A stretch of 57,070 nucleotides of DNA. It comes from Planctomycetota bacterium. Lineage in GTDB: Bacteria > Planctomycetota > PLA2 > JAEUHO01. Positions 39,671 through 48,371 of this stretch are shown here, piece after piece. The notes beneath the pieces are model-generated. The model saw only the letters and a list, made by a program, of their open reading frames with translations. It was not told where the DNA came from and did no database searches. The first letter of the stretch is position 1, and every line of letters starts with the position of its first letter. The translations under genes and the position numbers were made by a program. The stretch spans positions 1 through 57,070 of the forward strand of contig JANQJW010000078.1 of the NCBI GenBank assembly GCA_028281445.1, written 5' to 3'.

Positions 39671-39699
39671 GAGGGCGCCACACGTTGTGTGACGCCCTC
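39671..39699 (-). terminator. Hairpin after the histone gene
   Basis: GAGGGCG-C-CACA / TGTG-A-CGCCCTC: 7 bp, one mismatch, 4 bp, loop CGTTG. It lies 52 nt past the stop of the histone-fold gene on the minus strand and ahead of the GAF gene. Only a weak T-tract follows (TTCCGTTCCC). Confidence 0.55.
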
Positions 39700-39751
39700 T
39701 GCCTTCACGTATTGGACGCGCGATGCGCGTCGCAGCTTGCGTCGACCTGAC

Positions 39752-39979
39752 TTAGAGGTCCTGGGGACGCACGGTGCCGCGCTTGTTGGCCTTGGCGCGG
39801 CCGACGGCAGCCTTCAGCACGCCGTGGACGTGGTCGTTGAGCGCATCGACGAGATCACCCGAGCAACGGATGCCGTTCGCCTTGATGGCTTCCTTGACCT
39901 TGGAGCCAACGACGACGTTCGCAGCGGCGGCCTTCCTTGCGGGACGACGCTTCGCCTTCTTCTTCCTACGTGCGGCCAT
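39752..39979 (-). CDS. Bacterial histone-fold protein with basic N-terminal tail
   Basis: 75 residues. Residues 1-21 are a basic tail (10 Arg/Lys). Residues 24-75 fit a single histone fold of the HBb/Bdellovibrio type: GSKVKEAIKANG (alpha-1), SGDLVDALNDHVHGVLKAAV (long alpha-2), GRAKANKRGTVRPQDL (alpha-3). The C-terminal RGTVRPQDL matches the R-T-V/I-xxx-D signature of archaeal and bacterial histones. It would dimerise and bind DNA. ATG 39979 has AGGAG 6 nt upstream; a hairpin follows the stop, so it is monocistronic. The upstream spacer has a 13-bp direct repeat and a 16-bp palindrome. Assigned from motif pattern only. Confidence 0.72.
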   Translation of the reverse strand: MAARRKKKAKRRPARKAAAANVVVGSKVKEAIKANGIRCSGDLVDALNDHVHGVLKAAVGRAKANKRGTVRPQDL

Positions 39980-40023
39980 GAAGATCTCCTGCCTTCCTTG
40001 ATTGGGTTAGTGCGGTACCCAAC

Positions 40024-40050
40024 TCGCCGGTGTGCCCTCGCCGGTGTACC
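40024..40050. repeat. 13-bp direct repeat upstream of the histone gene
   Basis: TCGCCGGTGTGCC (40024-40036) and TCGCCGGTGTACC (40038-40050), one mismatch, 14-bp period. Located 45-71 bp before the histone start codon, a place suited to a transcription-factor site. Confidence 0.65.
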
Positions 40051-40100
40051 GGTCGGACACATGCCGAAGAGCGGGGAATCGGTTGCCAGAACGTGTTGAG

Positions 40101-40116
40101 GACCCGAATTCGGGTC
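40101..40116. promoter_or_regulatory. 16-bp perfect palindrome GACCCGAATTCGGGTC
   Basis: A perfect dyad 122-137 bp upstream of the histone start. Read on the minus strand it sits within GTTGACCCGAATTCGGGTC, so it also overlaps a possible TTGACC -35 element. Candidate operator. Confidence 0.5.
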
Positions 40117-40261
40117 AACAGCGGCGGAATGGTACAGGGCGACCCTGACGCCCCGTAGGCAAAAAAACCATCCGCAAAAGGGTGCTAGAACGCGGAATTC
40201 GAACGCGTAGATGTGCGCGCGGCCGCGGGCCCGATGGGGTGTGTGCACCCCGAACGCGAAG

Positions 40262-40293
40262 CGTGGGTCGGACCCTTGCGGGCCCGACCCACG
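40262..40293. repeat. Strong hairpin, 10-bp stem
   Basis: CGTGGGTCGG / CCGACCCACG with an inner CCC-TTGC-GGG stem separated by one mismatch. No T-tract on either side. Part of the structured spacer. Confidence 0.6.
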
Positions 40294-40508
40294 GTTGCGA
40301 GGAGAGCCGGTGTTGTTTCCGGGCAGGGAAACGGGAGGGGTGGGCAGGAGGAAGGCCGGCTCCATCCCCGCTTGTGGTGTATAGCCCTACGCGCCCCAAG
40401 GGCGGACGTTGCGTTGCGCGCCGTGTGTCTGCATGGCCCGGTGCGCCCCGCGGACGGGCCAAGAAATGGGCGTCGCCGGGGTGTCCCTGGGGCTCCCTAA
40501 TTTCGGGC

Positions 40509-40532
40509 CCCCAAGAGCGGCACCTCTTGGGG
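40509..40532. repeat. Strong hairpin, 9-bp stem
   Basis: CCCCAAGAG-CGGCAC-CTCTTGGGG, perfect. No T-tract. Part of the structured spacer. Confidence 0.6.
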
Positions 40533-41027
40533 CGCCACCAGGGCGTGGGCGGTGGGCATCCCGAGTTCGCGGGCGAGGTCGTCTTTTCTGCGACGAGTCT
40601 TTTATGCGACTGGGAGCCCCTCGTGGTACGACATCTCGTGGCGTTAGACAGTCGAACCACAACCTGTTGGGGTTCGGTGGTCCGCGCGGGTCTTGTTCCT
40701 CCGGACTGGTTCCGACCCGGAACGGGGTGCTCCCGCCCGGCCGACCGAGGCCCTGCGCGCCGGGAGCCGGCGCTCCTCGGAGGGTAGGAGTCGCCCCGAG
40801 TCCGCTTCCTGCGGTGGCGTGACTGTCACGTGTTGCTGGCGTCTCCGGCGGTGCTCGTTCGCGAGGGCTCATGCCTCGCAGGCGTGCGTTGCAGGGGCGT
40901 CGTGTTGTCGGACTCGTGCGATCGGGCGGTCTGCCGTCCTGGCGCGTGTCCATGAGGGCAGTTCCACACGGGTAGATACGACAGAAGCCGCGTGCGCTGT
41001 GCGGGCGCGGCCATCCGGAGGTCACGC

Positions 41028-44000
41028 ATGAAGTTCCCGCGCCGTTTCACGGTTGCCGGTCGCAGCCCCTACGAAGGCATCGAGTGGAGCACCCGCACCT
41101 CCGAGATCCGGAACCCGGACGGGACCGTCGTCTTTCACCTCGACAACGTGAAGGTGCCCTCCACCTTCTCGTCCGTCGCGACCGACGTGATGGCGCAGAA
41201 GTACTTCCGTCGCGCCGGCGTCCCGCAGACCGACGCGTGTTCCGGCGAGCCGCTGCTCGATGACGACGGCAACCCCGTCCTCGGCGGCGAGAACGATGTC
41301 CGCCAGGTCTACCACCGCCTGGCCGGCTGTTGGCGGCACTGGGGCGAGCGCTACGGCTACTTCGACAGCGACGAAGACGGCCAGGCCTTCTACGACGAGC
41401 TGGTTCGGATGCTGGCCGATCAGCGCTGCGCGCCCAACAGCCCGCAGTGGTTCAACACCGGGCTGCACTGGGCCTACGGCATCGACGGCCCGCCGCAGGG
41501 CCACAGCTATGTGGATCCCGACTCCGGCCGCCTCAACAAGAGCAAGTCGGCCTACGAGCGGCCCCAGCCGCACGCCTGCTTCATCCAGAGCGTGGCCGAC
41601 GACCTCGTGGGCGAAGAGGGCATCATGGACCTCTGGATCCGCGAAGCCCGCCTCTTCAAGTACGGCTCGGGCACGGGCACGAACTTCAGCGCCCTGCGGG
41701 CCGAGGGCGAGCCGCTCTCGGGCGGTGGCAAGTCCTCCGGGCTCATGTCGTTCCTCAAGATCGGCGACCGTGCGGCCGGAGCCATCAAGTCCGGCGGCAC
41801 GACCCGCCGTGCCGCCAAGATGGTCTGCCTCGACGTCGACCACCCGGACATCGAGGAATTCGTCGACTGGAAGGTCCGCGAGGAGCAGAAGGTCGCCGCG
41901 CTCGTCGCCGGCTCGCAGAATCTCGAGAAGGCGCTCAACGCCGTCTTCAAGAGCGTCCACGACTGGTCGCCCACTCAGGTTGGCGGCCACTTCGAGGAGG
42001 CTGACCGCTACGAGCCCAAGAAGAACGCCCGCCTGCGCAAGGCCATCCGTGCCGCGCAGAAGACCATGGTTCCGATGAACTACGTGATGCGCTGCGTCGC
42101 GCTCGCGAGCCAGGGCTACACGAGCATCGAGATTCCGGTCTACACGACCGACTGGGACAGCGAGTCCTATCTCACTGTGTCGGGGCAGAACTCGAACAAC
42201 TCCGTGCGCCTCAGCAACGACTTCATGCAGGCCGTCGAAGAGGACCGCGAGTGGAACCTCTACTTCCGCATGGCCAAGGACGCCAACGGCGAACGGAAGA
42301 TCGCGAGCACGATGAAGGCGCGCGAGCTGTGGGACCGCATCGCCTTCAGCGCGTGGGCCTGCGCCGACCCCGGCATTCAGTTCGACACGACGATCAACGA
42401 GTGGCACACGTGTCCGAACGACGGCCGCATCAACGCGTCCAACCCGTGCTCCGAGTACATGTTCCTCGACGACACGGCCTGCAACCTGGCCAGCCTCAAC
42501 CTCGTGAGCTTCTTCGACAAGGAGACGGGCACATTCCAGGTCGATGACTTCCGCCACGCGGTCCGCATCTGGACGACCGTGCTCGAGATCTCGGTGCTGA
42601 TGGCTCAGTATCCGAGCAAGAAGATCGCCAAGCTCTCCTGGGACTTCCGCACGCTGGGCCTTGGCTACGCCAACATCGGCTCCATGCTCATGCAGCTTGG
42701 CATCCCGTACGATTCCGACGAGGGCCGCGCCTGGACGGGCGCCGTCACCGCGATCATGACCGGCGAGGCCTATGCCACGTCGGCCGAGATCGCCGAGGCC
42801 CTGGGGCCGTTCCCGCGCTACCAGCGCAACAAGAAGGCCATGCTGCGGGTGATGCGCAACCACCGGCGCGCGGCCTACGACGCCCCGGCGTCGGAGTACG
42901 AGGGCCTCACGGTCACGCCGATGGGCATCGAGTCCGAGGACTGCCCCTCCTACCTCTCCGAGGCAGCACGCGATGCCTGGGATCGTGCGCTCGAGAACGG
43001 TGAGAAGCACGGCTACCGCAATGCGCAGGTGAGCGTGCTCGCGCCGACGGGCACGATCGCCCTGGTCATGGACTGCGACACGACCGGCATCGAGCCCGAC
43101 TTCGCGCTGGTCAAGTTCAAGAAGCTCGCCGGCGGCGGCTACTTCCGCATCATCAACCGCTCCGTCCCGATTGCGCTCGAGCGCCTCGGCTACGACGAGC
43201 AGCAGGTCGAGCAGGTCGTCAACTACATCAAGGGCAGCGGCACGCTGAAGGACGCACCCCACGTCAACGACGTCACGCTGCGCGTGAAGGGCTTCACGCC
43301 CGAGGCGATCGACAAGATCGAGGCGCAGCTGCCCTCGGCGTTCGACATCGGCTTTGTGTTCAACCGCTTCACGTTGGGCGACGACTTCCTCAAGGACGAG
43401 CTCAAGGTCCCCACGCACCTGCTCGAGGATCCGACGTTCGATGTCCTTCGACACTTGGGCTTCGATCGAGATCAGATCCAGGCGGCCAACGATCACATCT
43501 GCGGCACGATGACGATTGAGGGAGCTCCGCATCTCAAGGACGAGCACCTGCCTGTCTTCGACTGCGCCAATCGCTGCGGCCGGTACGGCAAGCGCAGCAT
43601 TGCGGTTGGCGGCCACATCGGCCAAATGGCGGCGGCGCAGCCGTTCATCTCCGGTGCGATCAGCAAGACGATCAACATGCCGCATGAGGCGACGGTCGAG
43701 GACGTCATGGACGCCTACCGCCTCTCGTGGAACCAGATGATCAAGGCTATGGCGCTCTACCGCGACGGCAGCAAGCTGAGCCAGCCGCTCAACAGCACGT
43801 CGGAGGACCTGAGCGAGCTCCTCGGGGAAGAAGAGTTCGAGGATGGTCTGACGGCAGACGAGGCCGTGGTGGCGAGCGAGGCCACGGATGAGCGCGTCCG
43901 CGCGGCCGCTTCGAAGATTCGCGAGCGCCTTGTCGTGCGCTACCTCAGCAAGCGCCGGCGGCTGCCGCAGCGCCGCGGCGGCTACACGCAGAAGGCCATC

Positions 44001-44864
44001 ATCGGCGGCCACAAGGTGTACCTTCGCACCGGCGAGTACCAGGACGGCACGATGGGGGAGATCTTCATCGACATGCACAAGGAAGGCGCCGCCTTCCGCA
44101 GTCTGATGAACTGCTTCGCCATCGCGGTGTCGATCGGTCTGCAGTACGGCGTGCCGCTCGAGGAGTTCACGGACGCCTTCATCTTCACGCGCTTCGAGCC
44201 CAACGGCATCGTCGAGGGCAACGACCGCATCAAGATGTCCACGTCGATCATCGACTACATCTTCCGCGAGCTGGCCGTGACCTATCTCGACCGCAAGGAC
44301 CTGGCCCAGGTCACCTCGGAGGACCTCACGCCGGATGCCGTCCAGGGCGATCCGGAGCCCGAGTTCGACGACGAGGAAGTGGTCGAGGAGCGTCTGGTCT
44401 CGACCCAGCGGCGTTCTCGTGATGAAGGCACGCGCGACGGGGACGGCAAGCCCGAAAGCGGCCTGTTCGCGACCGAGGCCATCCATCCGCCGAGCACGGG
44501 GCTCGATACATCCTCTGCTCCCTCGTCTGGGAACGGCAATGGCGCCGGCAATGGCACCGGCAATGGCACCGGCAATGGCGCCGGGAAGGGCGGCAACGGC
44601 AACGGCAACGGGAGCGGCAACGGGAACGGGGGCTACTCGTTGACGGAGGCCGGCGAGGCCGCGGTCGGCTCCTCCGTGGGCGCGATGCAGGTCAGCGAGG
44701 GGCGCTTCGCCTTCCGTGCGACCAGCCAGATGACCGCGTCCGAGAAATCCCGGCTCCAGGGCTACACGGGGGACGCCTGCCCCGAGTGCGGCTCCTTCAC
44801 GATGGCGAGGAACGGGTCTTGCTCCAAGTGCGACACGTGCGGAGCGACCTCGGGCTGTAGTTAG
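41028..44864 (+). CDS. nrdJ: Adenosylcobalamin-dependent ribonucleotide reductase (class II)
   Basis: 1278 residues. The class II core (about 1-950) makes deoxyribonucleotides without oxygen, using coenzyme B12. [13 protein letters not shown] carries the first redox cysteine and [16 protein letters not shown] (Cys474, Glu476) the radical and acid-base residues. The C-terminal part contains [21 protein letters not shown] and the segment [22 protein letters not shown] typical of long NrdJ. A Gly/Asn-rich linker (about 1170-1200) joins the end, [22 protein letters not shown], a zinc-ribbon or redox tail. ATG 41028 has GGAGGT five nt upstream. Confidence 0.95.
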   Translation: MKFPRRFTVAGRSPYEGIEWSTRTSEIRNPDGTVVFHLDNVKVPSTFSSVATDVMAQKYFRRAGVPQTDACSGEPLLDDDGNPVLGGENDVRQVYHRLAGCWRHWGERYGYFDSDEDGQAFYDELVRMLADQRCAPNSPQWFNTGLHWAYGIDGPPQGHSYVDPDSGRLNKSKSAYERPQPHACFIQSVADDLVGEEGIMDLWIREARLFKYGSGTGTNFSALRAEGEPLSGGGKSSGLMSFLKIGDRAAGAIKSGGTTRRAAKMVCLDVDHPDIEEFVDWKVREEQKVAALVAGSQNLEKALNAVFKSVHDWSPTQVGGHFEEADRYEPKKNARLRKAIRAAQKTMVPMNYVMRCVALASQGYTSIEIPVYTTDWDSESYLTVSGQNSNNSVRLSNDFMQAVEEDREWNLYFRMAKDANGERKIASTMKARELWDRIAFSAWACADPGIQFDTTINEWHTCPNDGRINASNPCSEYMFLDDTACNLASLNLVSFFDKETGTFQVDDFRHAVRIWTTVLEISVLMAQYPSKKIAKLSWDFRTLGLGYANIGSMLMQLGIPYDSDEGRAWTGAVTAIMTGEAYATSAEIAEALGPFPRYQRNKKAMLRVMRNHRRAAYDAPASEYEGLTVTPMGIESEDCPSYLSEAARDAWDRALENGEKHGYRNAQVSVLAPTGTIALVMDCDTTGIEPDFALVKFKKLAGGGYFRIINRSVPIALERLGYDEQQVEQVVNYIKGSGTLKDAPHVNDVTLRVKGFTPEAIDKIEAQLPSAFDIGFVFNRFTLGDDFLKDELKVPTHLLEDPTFDVLRHLGFDRDQIQAANDHICGTMTIEGAPHLKDEHLPVFDCANRCGRYGKRSIAVGGHIGQMAAAQPFISGAISKTINMPHEATVEDVMDAYRLSWNQMIKAMALYRDGSKLSQPLNSTSEDLSELLGEEEFEDGLTADEAVVASEATDERVRAAASKIRERLVVRYLSKRRRLPQRRGGYTQKAIIGGHKVYLRTGEYQDGTMGEIFIDMHKEGAAFRSLMNCFAIAVSIGLQYGVPLEEFTDAFIFTRFEPNGIVEGNDRIKMSTSIIDYIFRELAVTYLDRKDLAQVTSEDLTPDAVQGDPEPEFDDEEVVEERLVSTQRRSRDEGTRDGDGKPESGLFATEAIHPPSTGLDTSSAPSSGNGNGAGNGTGNGTGNGAGKGGNGNGNGSGNGNGGYSLTEAGEAAVGSSVGAMQVSEGRFAFRATSQMTASEKSRLQGYTGDACPECGSFTMARNGSCSKCDTCGATSGCS
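44535..44582 (+). repeat. Four tandem 12-nt repeats in nrdJ (GGCAATGGCRCC)
   Basis: Four copies encode a (Gly-Asn-Gly-Ala/Thr) linker; six-base GGCAAC units continue to about 44630. In-frame and able to change length without damage to the frame. Confidence 0.85.
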
Positions 44865-44941
44865 CGAGCCCGTACGTAGTCAGCCCGCGGGCCGCCGGTA
44901 GACTTCGGTCGAGACCAGGGAGTCGGTCTTCGGAGTTGTTC

Positions 44942-46096
44942 GTGAAGCGGGTGATGGTCGTCAGCGGCTCTGCCGGGCACGGTCACGTCATGGCTGGACG
45001 TGCCGTCGAGGCGGCGCTGCGTGCACGCCACCCGCAGGTCGAGGTCGTGCACATCGACGCCGTGAAGAAGATGTGGTCGGCTTACGAGCACGTCTATCGC
45101 AAGGGCTACGTCGCCCTGGTCGACAAGCATCCGAATCTTTGGCGCCGGGTATACGACATCACCAACCGCAAGACGTCGACGATCACCCACGCCATCAGCG
45201 TCCTTGCAGGGGCGAGTTTCGTACGCATGTGCCGCAAGTGGCACCCGGATGCCATCGTCTGCACGCACTTCCTCGCGCCCGAGCTCCTCGCGGCGACCCT
45301 TCGCAAGGGGAAGCTCGCCACCCAGTTGCACGCCGTGATCACCGACCACGACACGCACCGGGTCTGGTACTACCCCGAGGTCCTGCGCTACTACGTCGCG
45401 TCGGATCTCGTCGCCGCCCGCCTCTCCCTCACGTACGGCGTCCAGGAGGAGCGGATCCAGGTCACCGGGATTCCCGTTCGCGCCGCGTTCGAGCGCGAGG
45501 TCGATCCGCTGCCCGTCCGCCTGACCTACGGCCTGGACCCGACGCGGCCCACCGTGTTGTTCCTCTCCGGCGGGTTCGCCGCAGGGCCGATGCGCAAGGC
45601 CATCGTGGGGTTGTGGAAGGAGCGACGGGACATCCAGGTCATCGCGGTCTGTGGTCGCAACGAACGACTGCGCCGTCGGATCGCGTCCGTGCCGCGCCCC
45701 GAGGGGGCTGTGCTGCACGCGCTCGGCTTCGTCGACACCGTCCGCGAGCTCATGGCCGCGGCGGACGTCGTCGTCGCCAAGAGCGGGGGCATCACGACGT
45801 CGGAGTGCATGGCTGCGGGCAAGCCGATGGTGATCTCCGGGTCGATTCCGGGGCAGGAAGAGCGCAACGCCGATGCGGTCGTCGAGGCCGGTGCCGGCGT
45901 CCGCGCGCTCACGCCCGAGGAGATCCGCTGGCGCGTCATCCGATGGCTCGAGAATCCCGAGCAGCTCCGTGAGGTCGCGGCGCACGCGCAGGCCTTCGGC
46001 CGGCCGGATGCCGCCAGCCGCGTCGCCGATCTGGTCGCGTCCGCCATCGGTGCCGATGAAGCGGTGCGCGGACCCCGCTTTCACGGGGCCATCTAG
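44942..46096 (+). CDS. MGDG-synthase/UgtP-type glycosyltransferase (GT28 family)
   Basis: 384 residues. N-terminal VMVVSGSAGHGHVMAGRAVEAAL matches the Gly-rich SxxGxGH motif of monogalactosyldiacylglycerol synthases and the processive diacylglycerol glucosyltransferase UgtP. Acceptor-domain TDHDTHRVWYYPEV and donor-domain VVAKSGGITTSECMAAGKPMVI with PGQEERNA are the GT28 signatures. It probably transfers a sugar from a UDP-sugar to diacylglycerol at the inner membrane. GTG 44942 is chosen since CGGAG lies 6 nt upstream; TTG 44936 is the alternative. Confidence 0.85.
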   Translation: MKRVMVVSGSAGHGHVMAGRAVEAALRARHPQVEVVHIDAVKKMWSAYEHVYRKGYVALVDKHPNLWRRVYDITNRKTSTITHAISVLAGASFVRMCRKWHPDAIVCTHFLAPELLAATLRKGKLATQLHAVITDHDTHRVWYYPEVLRYYVASDLVAARLSLTYGVQEERIQVTGIPVRAAFEREVDPLPVRLTYGLDPTRPTVLFLSGGFAAGPMRKAIVGLWKERRDIQVIAVCGRNERLRRRIASVPRPEGAVLHALGFVDTVRELMAAADVVVAKSGGITTSECMAAGKPMVISGSIPGQEERNADAVVEAGAGVRALTPEEIRWRVIRWLENPEQLREVAAHAQAFGRPDAASRVADLVASAIGADEAVRGPRFHGAI

Positions 46097-46164
46097 CCTC
46101 CCGAGCGGTGTATCTGCCTGAGTCGGGCCTTGGCCATGGGCACGCGGACGGTCGATAGGTCCTC

Positions 46165-48276
46165 GTGCAACCGTCGCGAGACAGGGATTGGTACGACCGC
46201 GGCATCGCCGTACCCCTTACGGGACGCGAACCGCTGCTGCGTCGGCTGAAGGAGGCGTTGAGCCGCCGCACGGGCGGCACGTGGCTCACCCTGACGTCGC
46301 CGCGGGGGGGCGGCATCACGCGCGTTCTTCGTGAGATCGGCACGTGGATCGAAGCGCGCGGAGGTTCCGCACCGCTCTTCGTTCGCGCGGCCGCGCCCGA
46401 GGATCCGCCGCTCGAGTCCCTGCGCCGCGCCCTGCAGGCCTTCTTTCCCCAGCCCGCGTTCTGGTCGCTCGTTCGAGCGCTCCACGCGATCCAGCCGAAC
46501 GACCGCGACGCAGCGGTCGTGCTCGCACACTGGCTCCTCGGCGACAACCCGACAGGCGTGCAGGCAACGATCGAGCCCCGGCTCGTGCGCAAGCTGATCG
46601 AACGGCTCGCCGGGAGCGGGCCGATCCTCGTGGACGAGCTCGAGCGCCTCGACGGGGCTGCCGTCTCCGTGCTGCTCGGCGCGACGCGGCCGGGCGGTCC
46701 CGTTGTTCTTGCCGGCCAGTGCGGGTCGTCTCCTTTCGCAAGTTGCGGGACGGTCATCGTTCTCGAGCCGCTCAGCGAAGGCCAGATCGAGCTCATGTTG
46801 AAGCGGTGGCTGCGACACACCGCCACGGCACGCCGTCTGGCTCCGCGTCTCGCCGCCCTGTGCGACGGCTGGCCCGGGCGCGTCTGTGAAGCCGTCCGTC
46901 AGCTCGGACGCAACGGCATCCTCCGACTCGAGGCACGCGGCGTCGTCTTCACTCGAGCGCCGGCGACCTGGCCGGACGGCCGTCCCGCGCGGCGTACCTT
47001 GTCGCGCCGCGCGACGCGGGATGCTGCAACGCAGCCCACGGGAGCCGGTACCGACTTCGATGCGGCCCTACGGCTCGCCGTTGCGCATCTCGCTGACGAG
47101 GACCTGCTTGCGTCTCGCGAGTCCCTGCGTGAGGCCGGGCGTTTCCTGCCGTCCGGTGACCTCTACCGCAGGGCCGCCTGGCACCGCGCGCTCGCCTCCC
47201 TTGCGGCCCGAACGCATCGTTCGAACTCTGAACGCACCCATCTGCGGCGCGCGGCGCGTATGTTCCTGGCCTGCGGTGCGGCCATCGAAGCGGCATCCAT
47301 GCTTCAGCACCTCGGCGCTGTCACCGCAGACGCCGAGCGCCCGCGTCGCGCACTGCCGATCCTGCAGCGCGCCGCACACCTGCACGATCTTCTCGGAGAC
47401 GACCACGGCCGCGCGGTTGCACATCTCGACACCGGTCGTCTCTACGTACGCTTCGGGTTGTTCCAGCACGCGCTCGCCGCGTTGCACGTCGCCTTGACCG
47501 CGGCCGAGCATCGCAGCTTCGCCGATCTCCAGCCGACCATCCATCACGAACTCGCCGTCGCGTATCGCGGTGTCGGCCGCCTCTCCCTCGAACGCCATCA
47601 CGCCGAGATGGCGGCTTCGCTCGCACGATCGGCCGCCGATCGCGTGCGCGCGGTGACCGTTCTCGCGCAGGCCGACATGCGCGCCGGCCTACCGGGTGCG
47701 GAGCGGCTGCTTGCGTCGAGCTCGCGGGACCTGGCCACGGCCGGGTTCGGCGAGGAAGCGGGAATGGCCCAGGCCGCGCTGTTCGATGCCCGGCTGCGGG
47801 CCGGGCGCGCGCTGCGTGCCGAAGAAGCGTTGCCCGTACGCGGGGTCGCGGCCCCGGTGCGTCTCGCGGCTTCGCGGCTTGCCTTCGCGTCGGGCCGGGA
47901 TGCCGAGGCCTGTGCGGTGCTCGAGGTCCTGTCGGCCGACATGCGCGTTGCGGTGCACCTGCGGGCCACCGCATACACGCACCTGGCCGACGGGTACCTC
48001 CGGGCCGGTGAGCTCGAACGGGCGCGCGCAGCCGCCGTCGCCGCGTCGGCTCTGCTGGAGGCGCCGTTTCGAAGCCGGGCCGAGGACGCCCGTCTCCACC
48101 GGATCCTGGCCCGGGTCTTCCGCGAGGTGGGGGAGCACGGCCGCGCTGTCGGGCAGCGGGCCGCGGCCCGGCGCTGCATGCGGGTCTTGGCACGCGCTGT
48201 GGGAAGCGGCGCCGAGCGCCGGCGCCTCGTCCGGTCGTTCTGGCGGCGGGACCCTCGCCCCGATCAGGTCGCGTGA
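46165..48276 (+). CDS. STAND-like ATPase remnant with TPR-type repeats
   Basis: 703 residues, GTG start. Residues about 15-260 have the layout of an AAA/STAND ATPase (PLTGREPLLRRLKEAL start, an arginine-rich winged segment), but the P-loop reads SPRGGGITR: the Lys-Ser/Thr of GxxGxGK[ST] is missing. A Walker-B-like ILVDELERLDG is kept. Residues about 330-690 are helical repeats of TPR/MalT type (ALASLAARTHRSNSERTHLRRAARMF, HDLLGDDHGRAVAHLDTGRLYVRFG). It may be a signalling scaffold that no longer hydrolyses ATP. No DNA-binding domain seen. Confidence 0.68.
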   Translation: MQPSRDRDWYDRGIAVPLTGREPLLRRLKEALSRRTGGTWLTLTSPRGGGITRVLREIGTWIEARGGSAPLFVRAAAPEDPPLESLRRALQAFFPQPAFWSLVRALHAIQPNDRDAAVVLAHWLLGDNPTGVQATIEPRLVRKLIERLAGSGPILVDELERLDGAAVSVLLGATRPGGPVVLAGQCGSSPFASCGTVIVLEPLSEGQIELMLKRWLRHTATARRLAPRLAALCDGWPGRVCEAVRQLGRNGILRLEARGVVFTRAPATWPDGRPARRTLSRRATRDAATQPTGAGTDFDAALRLAVAHLADEDLLASRESLREAGRFLPSGDLYRRAAWHRALASLAARTHRSNSERTHLRRAARMFLACGAAIEAASMLQHLGAVTADAERPRRALPILQRAAHLHDLLGDDHGRAVAHLDTGRLYVRFGLFQHALAALHVALTAAEHRSFADLQPTIHHELAVAYRGVGRLSLERHHAEMAASLARSAADRVRAVTVLAQADMRAGLPGAERLLASSSRDLATAGFGEEAGMAQAALFDARLRAGRALRAEEALPVRGVAAPVRLAASRLAFASGRDAEACAVLEVLSADMRVAVHLRATAYTHLADGYLRAGELERARAAAVAASALLEAPFRSRAEDARLHRILARVFREVGEHGRAVGQRAAARRCMRVLARAVGSGAERRRLVRSFWRRDPRPDQVA

Positions 48277-48371
48277 AGCCGCCTGAACACGGTCCAAACG
48301 CCCGCGAAGGCCGCCGCCTGACCCGACCGACCGGTGATAGGGTCACCGCACCCTCAGGACGACGAGGTCCA

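Larger units (their letters stand above)
39980..41027. other. Hairpin-rich 1.05-kb intergenic region between divergent genes
   Basis: No convincing gene. The part next to the histone gene carries direct repeats (40024-40050) and a 16-bp palindrome (40101-40116), then GGGCG-N7-CGCCC at 40137-40153 and an A7 run. From 40200 to 40950 the DNA is GC-rich with several perfect GC hairpins (40262-40293, 40509-40532) and short ones such as CGCCC-CAA-GGGCG near 40392-40406. The nrdJ end holds GGAGGT five bases before the nrdJ ATG. I looked for rnpB, tmRNA, SRP RNA and a cobalamin riboswitch and found none of their conserved cores. A structured RNA or long leader remains possible. Confidence 0.6.

Noticed and set aside
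40155..40170. Rho-independent terminator at the A7/T7 run
   Set aside because: The strong GGGCG/CGCCC hairpin lies on the wrong side of the T-run for the minus strand, and the plus strand has an A-run; the alternative stem has only four pairs.
40300..40400. Cobalamin riboswitch or RNase P RNA upstream of nrdJ
   Set aside because: Some words look similar (GGGAAAC, GAGGAAGGCCGGCTCC), but the B12 box, the GCCACTG element and the RNase P GGAAAGTCCGG core and 3' ACAGAA motif are missing.
40182..40787. Open frames of up to about 200 codons in the nrdJ/histone spacer
   Set aside because: Cys/Arg/Gly/Pro-rich translations without domains, no ribosome binding site, several overlapping frames on both strands; typical of random GC-rich DNA.
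41022..44486. Very long open frame antisense to nrdJ (over 1100 codons)
   Set aside because: It mirrors the strong codon bias of nrdJ in GC-rich DNA, shows no domain and is Val/Asp/Arg-rich as expected of a shadow frame.
48273..48371. Upstream extension of the DUF3187 protein
   Set aside because: The extra 33 residues precede a perfect signal peptide at ATG 48372, which has its own ribosome binding site.
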